A stretch of 7,036 nt of DNA, from NCBI GenBank assembly GCA_003242605.1, contig QGUZ01000270.1, positions 1 to 7,036 of the forward strand, in the 5' to 3' direction. Shown here piece by piece: positions 1-4,954 of the stretch. Numbering within the stretch: position 1 is the first letter of the stretch; each line of letters begins with the position of its first letter. The notes below the pieces were generated by a model, which was not told the origin of the DNA, did not search any database, and saw only the letters and a list, made by a program, of their open reading frames with translations. The stretch is from Actinomycetota bacterium. Its GTDB lineage: Bacteria; Actinomycetota; Actinomycetes; Streptosporangiales; Streptosporangiaceae. The translations under genes were made by a program, and so were the position numbers.

Positions 1-421
1 GGGTCGCCTGGTCCGCCGCCGCGGCGGCCGCCGGGGCCCGCCGTCCCGCCGGGGCGCCCGGCGCCCGTCCCTGCGGCGGCCGCTGGGGGGCGCCGCGGCC
101 GGGCGGGGCCGCCCGCATCGGACCGGAGTCGGGCACCGCGGCCATCGCCTGGGTGTCCTCGTACGCCGCCTCGGGCCGCCGCTGCCCCTGCGGCCGGGGC
201 GCGCCGTGGGATCCCGTGACCGGACGGCCCCCGCCTGGACCTGCCTGCCGGGGCGCCGGGCCGGCGGCGCGAGGGGGCATCGGCCGCTCGCCACCGTACG
301 GCTGGCTCGTGGTTCCCTCGGGCGGGCGACGGCGCCGCCCAGGAGATGCCGACGCACCGGGCCGCCCCTCGACGTGGCCGGGGCGCCCGCTCGGCTCGGG
401 GCCGTAGCTGTTGTAACTCAC
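1..421 (-). CDS. N-terminal tail of probable bifunctional penicillin-binding protein (partial, runs off left edge)
   Basis: The minus strand is open from a GTG at 421 to the left edge, giving about 140 residues that start MSYNSYGPEPSGRPG. The segment is dominated by Pro, Gly, Arg and Ala, with an Arg run at residues 29-32 and an acidic spot at 84-91 (EAAYEDTQ). No membrane segment or catalytic domain is reached. A purine-rich GAGGA precedes the GTG, though only 3 nt away, so the ribosome binding site is weak. The identity is inferred from position: a class A penicillin-binding protein (ponA1 in M. tuberculosis) lies divergent from padR-ino1 in many actinobacteria. Such proteins carry disordered cytoplasmic N-terminal tails before a single membrane anchor and the transglycosylase and transpeptidase domains. 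The tail itself proves nothing about function, and another membrane protein with a proline-rich tail would look the same. I am fairly confident a gene is here and less so of the product. Confidence 0.55.
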   Translation of the reverse strand, partial: MSYNSYGPEPSGRPGHVEGRPGASASPGRRRRPPEGTTSQPYGGERPMPPRAAGPAPRQAGPGGGRPVTGSHGAPRPQGQRRPEAAYEDTQAMAAVPDSGPMRAAPPGRGAPQRPPQGRAPGAPAGRRAPAAAAAADQAT

Positions 422-907
422 GGGTCCTCGTTCGGTCCTTGGCGGTCTGCGGTCACCACATCACTCGGCAGGGCGAGAGCGTACCCCGACAAACCGGGGC
501 CTGTGTGACAGAACGGATCCACTGTGACCCTCCGCCTCAGGCCCGGTCGTCCGGTCCGCCTCCGCGCGGCCCGGCGGGCCCGCCCCCGCCGAGGATGGAT
601 GAGAACGTCAGTTGTGCCGAGAACAACATTGGCAGACGCCGGGACCTCGGATCGGGGAATTCGGGGGATTGGCACGCCGCGCCGCCGGCCGCATGCCCGC
701 AGGTGAGCCGCACCGTCACGCGGTGGATGCGGTACGTGATCTCACCGGTCCGGCGAAGGCGGAAAAGGGGCGAAACATGAGCCCTGAGTGTCACACGTCA
801 CGTTGCGTCCGGCCGCCGGCGGGCAACAAGTGATCCCGGAACCCCGTCTCTGACGCCCTGACCGCGTCGTGCCCGAAACCATGATTGCGCGATATGTCGC
901 ACCGACG
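422..907. promoter_or_regulatory. Long divergent intergenic region upstream of the PBP-like gene and padR
   Basis: About 490 bp without a convincing gene; the open frames here have no coding signature. It holds six copies of GTCAC/GTGAC (452, 505, 524, 715, 790 and 797). A nested hairpin lies at 702-746, and a possible 18-codon reading frame lies at 777-833. For the minus-strand gene, TACGCT at 478-483 fits the actinobacterial -10 pattern TANNNT and would give a leader of roughly 50 nt, but no good -35 box accompanies it. Two direct copies of GTCACA (minus strand, 504-509 and 523-528, 19 bp apart) sit just upstream of that -10. This is where an activator would bind. The assignment is inference. 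Confidence 0.4.
777..833 (+). CDS. Possible 18-residue small ORF (very uncertain)
   Basis: An ATG at 777 is preceded by AAGGGG (765-770) at 6-nt spacing, one of the better ribosome-binding-site arrangements in the intergenic region. It encodes MSPECHTSRCVRPPAGNK and stops at 831-833. The peptide has two Cys and a basic, proline-containing end, and no homology I recognise. The predicted padR transcription start lies downstream, so this would not be a padR leader unless a second promoter exists further upstream. Chance is a serious alternative, because so short a frame needs little luck. Confidence 0.15.
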   Translation: MSPECHTSRCVRPPAGNK

Positions 908-913
908 TATCCT
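885..913 (+). promoter_or_regulatory. Predicted padR(-ino1) promoter
   Basis: TTGCGC (885-890) and TATCCT (908-913) are separated by exactly 17 nt, an acceptable housekeeping-type -35/-10 pair for an actinobacterium. Transcription would start near 920, giving a leader of about 56 nt before the padR GTG at 976. The -10 box lies inside the left arm of the palindrome at 908-946, so a protein bound there would block RNA polymerase. The boxes are read directly; promoter activity is inferred. Confidence 0.5.
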
Positions 914-946
914 CTCGATGTATCAGGGCGATACATCGAGAGGATA
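908..946. promoter_or_regulatory. Perfect palindromic operator, probable PadR autoregulatory site
   Basis: Two perfectly complementary 17-bp arms, TATCCTCTCGATGTATC (908-924) and its inverse (930-946), flank a 5-nt centre AGGGC. The inner half-sites read ATGT-N11-ACAT. Known PadR operators, such as those of Lactobacillus and Bacillus PadR, have the form ATGT-N8-ACAT, so the motif is similar but the spacing differs. Additional degenerate half-sites lie just upstream: CGACGTATC at 903-911 and GATATGTCG at 891-899. The palindrome overlaps the predicted -10 and start site and lies 29 bp before the padR start codon, as expected for an autorepressor. A transcription terminator is unlikely, since there is no upstream gene on this strand and no T tract. 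Confidence 0.7.
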
Positions 947-975
947 GGCCGAGCACGAGGCGGGAGGTGGTTCCA

Positions 976-1668
976 GTGGCCGGCGCGAAAAGCGAGGTGC
1001 TGGAGCTGGCCGTGCTCGGGTGCCTGCACGAGACCCCCTTGCACGGCTACGAGCTGCGCAAACGGCTGAACGCGCTGCTCGGCATGTTCCGTGTCATCTC
1101 TTACGGGTCGCTCTATCCGTGCCTTCGCCGGCTCCTCGCCAAGGGGCTGATCGCCGAGGAGCGCCCGGCCGACTCCCCGCCTCTCACCGGCCGCCGCTCG
1201 AAGATCGTCTACAAGCTGACGGCGGAAGGTAAGGAGCGCCTGCAGGAGCTGCTCACCCAGTCCGGCCCGTCGGCCTGGGAGGACGAGGGCTTCGGCGTTC
1301 GCTTCGCCTTCTTCCGTCACACCGAGGCCGAGGTACGGCTGCGCATTCTGGAGGGCCGCCGCAGCCGCCTCGAGGAACGTCTCCACAACGTCCGCACGGC
1401 CCTCGCCCGGGCCCGCGAGCGGCTCGACAGCTACACGCTCGAACTGCACCGGCACGGCCTGGAGTCGGTCGAGCGTGAGGTGCGCTGGCTGAACGAGCTG
1501 ATCGCCACCGAGCGCCAGCACGAGGCCGAGCGAAAGGACGACGCCGCGCAGGCCGGCGGCGAGACCGGTGCCGGGGACGGGCGGGAACGGCGGACCGATG
1601 AGCGGCCCAGTGATCGGCAGGGATCCCCGTCACCACCAGATGGTGCAGAGGCACCCAATTCCGATTGA
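976..1668 (+). CDS. PadR family transcriptional regulator
   Basis: A 230-residue DNA-binding regulator of the PadR family (winged helix-turn-helix N-terminus plus a helical dimerisation domain). The winged helix spans about residues 7-95. It includes the family's LHGYEL near 22-27, the recognition-helix region SYGSLYPCLRRL at 42-53, and the wing ending in VYKLTAEGKERL at 78-89. A long charged helical region covers about 118-185 (C-terminal PadR domain). The last 45 residues are polar and charged and look disordered. I chose GTG 976 because GGAGG (963-967) lies 8 nt upstream; an in-frame GTG at 967 overlaps that ribosome binding site. The ligand is unknown. A 39-bp palindrome upstream suggests autorepression. 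ino1 follows 27 bp downstream on the same strand, so the two are probably co-transcribed and PadR may set inositol phosphate supply. Orthologues of this regulator adjoin ino1 in Streptomyces and Mycobacterium. Confidence 0.92.
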   Translation: MAGAKSEVLELAVLGCLHETPLHGYELRKRLNALLGMFRVISYGSLYPCLRRLLAKGLIAEERPADSPPLTGRRSKIVYKLTAEGKERLQELLTQSGPSAWEDEGFGVRFAFFRHTEAEVRLRILEGRRSRLEERLHNVRTALARARERLDSYTLELHRHGLESVEREVRWLNELIATERQHEAERKDDAAQAGGETGAGDGRERRTDERPSDRQGSPSPPDGAEAPNSD

Positions 1669-1695
1669 CACGTTGATCACTAAGGAGCGAGTGCG

Positions 1696-2817
1696 ATGGG
1701 TTCGGTGCGCGTAGCCATCGTCGGTGTCGGCAACTGTGCCGCGTCGCTGGTGCAGGGCGTGCATTACTACAAGGACGCCGACCCGGACTCCCGGGTACCG
1801 GGCCTGATGCACGTGCGGTTCGGCGACTACCACGTCGGCGACCTGGAGTTCGTCGCCGCGTTCGATGTCGACGCGAAGAAGGTCGGCCGTGACCTATCCG
1901 AGGCCATCGTCGCTTCGGAGAACAACACCATCAAGATCTGCGACGTGCCCCCGCTCGGGGTGACCGTGCAGCGCGGGCACACCTACGACGGCCTCGGCGA
2001 GTACTACCGCCAGATCATCGACGAGTCGGACGAGGACCCGGTCGACATCGTCAAGGTGCTCAAGGACACCAAGACCGACGTGCTCGTCTGCTACCTGCCG
2101 GTCGGCTCGGAGGAGGCGACCCGGTTCTACGCGCAGTGCGCCCTCGACGCCGGTGTGGCGTTCGTGAACGCGCTGCCGGTGTTCATCGCGTCCGACCCCG
2201 AGTGGGCCGACAAGTTCACCAAGGCCGGCGTGCCGATCGTCGGCGACGACATCAAGTCGCAGGTCGGCGCCACGATCACGCACCGCGTGCTGGCCAAGCT
2301 GTTCGAGGACCGCGGCGTTGAGCTGCTGCGCACGTACCAGCTCAACTTCGGCGGCAACATGGACTTCATGAACATGCTGGAGCGGTCGCGGCTCCAGTCC
2401 AAGAAGATCTCCAAGACCCAGTCGGTCACGTCGCAGATCCCGCACGAGATGAAGAAGGCCGATGTGCACATCGGCCCGTCCGACCACGTGCCGTGGCTCG
2501 ACGACCGCAAGTGGGCGTACGTGCGGCTGGAGGGCCGCGCCTTCGGCGACGTGCCGCTCAACCTCGAGTACAAGCTCGAGGTGTGGGACTCGCCGAACTC
2601 GGCCGGCGTCATCATCGACGCCATCCGCGCCGCGAAGATCGCCAAGGATCGCGGCATCGGCGGCCCGCTGCTGTCCGCCTCCGCGTACTTCATGAAGTCG
2701 CCGCCGATCCAGTACTCGGACGACGAGGCCAAGGAGGCCGTGGAGAAGTTCATCCGCGGCGAGGTTGAGCGCTGCCCTTCCGGGCCGCGGCGGGCCGGCC
2801 GCGCGGCACCGGCGTGA
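1696..2817 (+). CDS. ino1: Inositol-3-phosphate synthase
   Basis: Converts glucose 6-phosphate to 1L-myo-inositol 1-phosphate using NAD in the cytoplasm. This is the first committed step toward phosphatidylinositol and, in actinobacteria, mycothiol. The Rossmann motif GVGNCAASLVQG is at residues 10-21. Further family blocks are GDDIKSQVGATITH (183-196), GGNMDF (219-224), KKISKT (236-241, with the conserved active-site-region lysines), DVHIGPSDH (256-264) and DSPNSAGV (298-305). The sequence closely resembles the short actinobacterial Ino1 type rather than the long eukaryotic one. AAGGAG lies 8 nt before the ATG. It follows padR by 27 bp and probably shares its transcript. An oddity is the C-terminus: homologues end near GEVER, which is residue 359 here, yet the frame continues for 14 Pro/Arg/Ala-rich residues. 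The codon after that Arg is TGC where a TGA would be expected. Identification is near certain. Confidence 0.97.
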   Translation: MGSVRVAIVGVGNCAASLVQGVHYYKDADPDSRVPGLMHVRFGDYHVGDLEFVAAFDVDAKKVGRDLSEAIVASENNTIKICDVPPLGVTVQRGHTYDGLGEYYRQIIDESDEDPVDIVKVLKDTKTDVLVCYLPVGSEEATRFYAQCALDAGVAFVNALPVFIASDPEWADKFTKAGVPIVGDDIKSQVGATITHRVLAKLFEDRGVELLRTYQLNFGGNMDFMNMLERSRLQSKKISKTQSVTSQIPHEMKKADVHIGPSDHVPWLDDRKWAYVRLEGRAFGDVPLNLEYKLEVWDSPNSAGVIIDAIRAAKIAKDRGIGGPLLSASAYFMKSPPIQYSDDEAKEAVEKFIRGEVERCPSGPRRAGRAAPA

Positions 2818-2824
2818 TCAGCCC

Positions 2825-2856
2825 GCCCCGGTCGCGCCTCCGCGCGCGGCCGGGGC
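2825..2856. terminator. GC-rich stem-loop between convergent ino1 and idi
   Basis: A 13-bp stem (2825-2837 with 2844-2856) contains a single G-U pair (T2832 with G2849) and a 6-nt loop. It starts 7 nt after the ino1 stop. No U tract follows in either direction, which is common for high-GC actinobacterial terminators. It could end padR-ino1 transcripts on the plus strand and idi transcripts on the minus strand. In reverse, one G-U pair becomes an A-C mismatch. The stem is read directly; termination is inferred. Confidence 0.6.
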
Positions 2857-2908
2857 CCTTCCGTCTCCCCACACGCCACCGGTACGGCGGGCCGGCGGGG
2901 CGCGGCCG

Positions 2909-3538
2909 TCAGGCGAGGCCGGCCCGGGCCGCGGGCGGCAGCGCGGCCTCGTCCGCGGCCGGCCAGGCGAGCGGGTCGGGGCCGAGCCGCTCGAGCAGCG
3001 GCACCTGGCGCAGGCACCACGGGGAGATCGGTGCCGGGTCCGCACCCGGCCCCTCCCCCGGCGGCGGGAACGCGCCCGCGCGCACCGCCGCGGCGAACTC
3101 CGTCCACGGCAGCCAGCGCACGTCCGCGACCTCCGCGGGGTTCGGCCGCGGCGTCCCGGCGGTCACCGCCCGGTAGACCGGGCACAGCTCGTGCTCGACG
3201 GTGCCGTTCGCCATCGCCGCCCGGTAGGAGAAGGTGGGCAGCAGCAGGTCGACCGACTCGGCCTGCAGCCCCAGCTCGAACGCGAGCCGCCGGGCCACGG
3301 CCGCGGCCACCGGCTCGCCCGGCTGCGGGTGGCCGCAGCAGCTGTTCGTCCACACCCCCGGCCAGGTGATCTTCCGGTCGGCCCGCCGGCTCAGCAGCAC
3401 CCGGCCGTCGCGGTCGAACACGTAGCACGAGAAGGCCAGGTGCAGCGGCGTCCGTGGCCCGTGCACGGCGCTCTTCGGCGCGCTGCCGACCGCCCGCCCC
3501 GCGGCGTCGACGAGCACGACCCGTTCCTCGATCGTCAC
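2909..3538 (-). CDS. idi: Isopentenyl-diphosphate delta-isomerase, type 1
   Basis: Interconverts isopentenyl and dimethylallyl diphosphate, balancing precursors for menaquinone, polyprenyl carrier lipids and carotenoids. The 209-residue protein has every key site known from the E. coli enzyme, offset by one. Metal ligands are His26, His33, His70, Glu115 and Glu117. The catalytic Cys68 lies in TNSCCGHPQPGE (64-75), Tyr105 is in FSYRA, and Trp174 is in ISPWCLRQV. The degenerate Nudix helix runs from Gly74 to about Gly90. The start is GTG 3538. A -10-like TACGCT ends 6 nt before it and no ribosome binding site is seen, so the mRNA is probably leaderless. The frame stays open far upstream, but only antisense to the MFS gene, so a longer protein is rejected. 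The gene is convergent with ino1 and divergent from the MFS gene. Type 1 Idi is Mg/Mn-dependent and unrelated to the flavin-dependent type 2 enzyme. Confidence 0.96.
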   Translation of the reverse strand: MTIEERVVLVDAAGRAVGSAPKSAVHGPRTPLHLAFSCYVFDRDGRVLLSRRADRKITWPGVWTNSCCGHPQPGEPVAAAVARRLAFELGLQAESVDLLLPTFSYRAAMANGTVEHELCPVYRAVTAGTPRPNPAEVADVRWLPWTEFAAAVRAGAFPPPGEGPGADPAPISPWCLRQVPLLERLGPDPLAWPAADEAALPPAARAGLA

Positions 3539-3616
3539 ACTACGAGCGTAGGCGGCCCGGCCGCCCGGTCCGGCCCGCGGGTGCCCGGCCGATCGCGGCG
3601 GCACTAGGCTGTGCGC
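3539..3616. promoter_or_regulatory. Divergent promoter region of idi and MFS gene, both apparently leaderless
   Basis: On the minus strand TACGCT (3545-3550) is followed by 6 nt and then the idi GTG. On the plus strand TAGGCT (3605-3610) is followed by 6 nt and then the GTG at 3617. Both boxes fit TANNNT, and the distance puts the start site on or next to the G of each start codon. Neither start has a Shine-Dalgarno sequence. No convincing -35 hexamer is visible for either promoter, and the stretch between the two -10 boxes is almost entirely G and C. Confidence 0.55.
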
Positions 3617-4942
3617 GTGTCCTTCGTCTCCGATCTGCGCGTCGTCCTGCAGGGTCGGGACTTCAGGCGCCTGTTCGGCACCCGCCTGGTCTCCCAGTTC
3701 GCCGACGGCATCTTCCAGTTCGCGGTCTACGGCTACGCGTTCTTCACCCCGGAGAACCAGACCACCGCGGCCGAGGCCGCGGCGGCGTTCGCCGTGCTGC
3801 TGCTGCCGTACTCGGTCCTCGGCCCGTTCGCCGGCGTCTTCATCGACCGCTGGCCCCGGCGCCAGATCCTGGTGATCGGGCCCCTCGTCCGGGGCGCGCT
3901 GCTCGCGCTCGCCGCCGCCCTGCTCGCGACCGGGGCGCCGGACGGGTACTTCTACGCGGTCGCGCTCGGCGCGCTCGGCGTCAACCGGTTCTTCCTCGCC
4001 GCGCTCGGCGCCTCGCTGCCGCACACGGTGCCCGCCGAGCGGCTGATGATGGCGAACTCGGTCACCCCCACCTCGGGCACGGTGGCGACGTTCCTCGGCG
4101 CCGGGGCGGGCTTCCTGCTGCGGCTGCTGTTCGGTCCGGGCACCGACGGCAGCGCGCTGCTGCTCGTCGTGGCGGGCGTGACCGTCGCCCTGAGCGCGCT
4201 CGTCGCCGCCACGATGGACCGCGACCTGCTCGGCCCGTCGTACGACCCGAACCGGCCGCAGACCCGGGAGGCCGTGCGCAACGTGCTGCGCGGCCTCGCC
4301 GACGGCGCCCGGCACGTGGCCCGGCGGCGCGCCGCGGCCGCCGCGCTCGGCAGCATGGCGGCGCACCGGTTCTGGTACGGCATCGCGCTGGTGATGGCGG
4401 CGATGCTCTACCGCTTCTACTTCACCGACGGCGACGCCGAGGCCGGGCTGATGCACGCGTCCGGGGTGGTGGCGACCTCGGGCGTCGGCTACTTCGCGGC
4501 CGCGTTCCTCACCCCGTGGGTGACCGAGCGGATGCGGATCGAGACGTGGGTCACCGCGGCGCTCGCCGCGGCCGGGGTGCTCTCGCTCGTGCTGTGCCTG
4601 CCGTTCCAGGAGCCGGGGTTCCTCGTCGCGGGCTTCGTGCTCGGGCTCGCCGGGCAGTCGGTGAAGATCTGCGCGGACACCGTGGTGCAGCGCGACGTCG
4701 ACGACCCCTACCTCGGCCGGGTCTTCTCCGTCTACGACATGCTGTTCAACGGCATGACCGTGGCCGCGGCGGCGGTGTCCGCGCTGTTCCTGCCGGCCGA
4801 CGGCCGGTCGCCGCTCGCGGTCGCCGTGATCGCCGCCGGCTACCTGCTGTCCGCCGTCGGCTACCGGATCGTGATGGCGTCGGCGGGCCGGTCGAAGGAC
4901 GACCGGACCCCCAGCGCCCGGGCCGAGGGTCCGGTCACCTGA
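3617..4942 (+). CDS. Major facilitator superfamily transporter, substrate unknown
   Basis: A membrane protein of 441 residues, normal length for a 12-helix facilitator driven by an ion gradient. It alternates hydrophobic segments (for example about 18-43, 55-76, 85-110 and 145-168) with short loops. The loop between helices 2 and 3 carries the superfamily signature, here GPFAGVFIDRWPRRQ at 69-83 with Asp77 and Arg78. A basic central loop (about 205-240) divides the halves. The block RDVDDPYLGRVFSVYD in the C-terminal half is typical of the exporter-like MFS_3 group. The start is taken as GTG 3617, which follows TAGGCT by 6 nt in a leaderless arrangement; GTG 3611 would add two residues. An MFS gene at this place is common in actinobacteria, but I know of no assigned substrate. 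An efflux role is plausible from the subfamily, not shown. It ends 12 bp from the convergent cca stop. Confidence 0.88.
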   Translation: MSFVSDLRVVLQGRDFRRLFGTRLVSQFADGIFQFAVYGYAFFTPENQTTAAEAAAAFAVLLLPYSVLGPFAGVFIDRWPRRQILVIGPLVRGALLALAAALLATGAPDGYFYAVALGALGVNRFFLAALGASLPHTVPAERLMMANSVTPTSGTVATFLGAGAGFLLRLLFGPGTDGSALLLVVAGVTVALSALVAATMDRDLLGPSYDPNRPQTREAVRNVLRGLADGARHVARRRAAAAALGSMAAHRFWYGIALVMAAMLYRFYFTDGDAEAGLMHASGVVATSGVGYFAAAFLTPWVTERMRIETWVTAALAAAGVLSLVLCLPFQEPGFLVAGFVLGLAGQSVKICADTVVQRDVDDPYLGRVFSVYDMLFNGMTVAAAAVSALFLPADGRSPLAVAVIAAGYLLSAVGYRIVMASAGRSKDDRTPSARAEGPVT

Positions 4943-4954
4943 GCCACGCCGCGG

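Noticed and set aside
153..780. Several overlapping plus-strand frames of 60-144 codons in the left intergenic region
   Set aside because: They have Pro/Arg-rich composition and no domains or good ribosome binding sites. Those left of 421 lie antisense to a minus-strand frame that fits the expected gene order better.
838..870. GGAAC as an ECF sigma factor -35 element upstream of padR
   Set aside because: No matching CGTC- or TCTG-type -10 occurs at the required 16-17 nt.
908..946. Palindrome read as an intrinsic terminator
   Set aside because: No gene precedes it on the plus strand, no T run follows on either strand, and its place over a promoter next to a PadR gene fits an operator.
742..1521. 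259-codon minus-strand frame across padR
   Set aside because: Antisense shadow of padR. The plus strand shows PadR motifs and a proper ribosome binding site.
1665..1670. TTGACA at the padR stop codon as a -35 box for a separate ino1 promoter
   Set aside because: The hexamer is perfect, but the sequence 17 nt downstream (CGAGTG) is no -10 box and lies on the ino1 ribosome binding site and start.
2909..4456. 515-codon minus-strand frame that would give idi a 300-residue N-terminal extension
   Set aside because: The upstream part is antisense to the MFS gene and low in complexity. The homologous isomerase begins near 3538, where a leaderless promoter sits.
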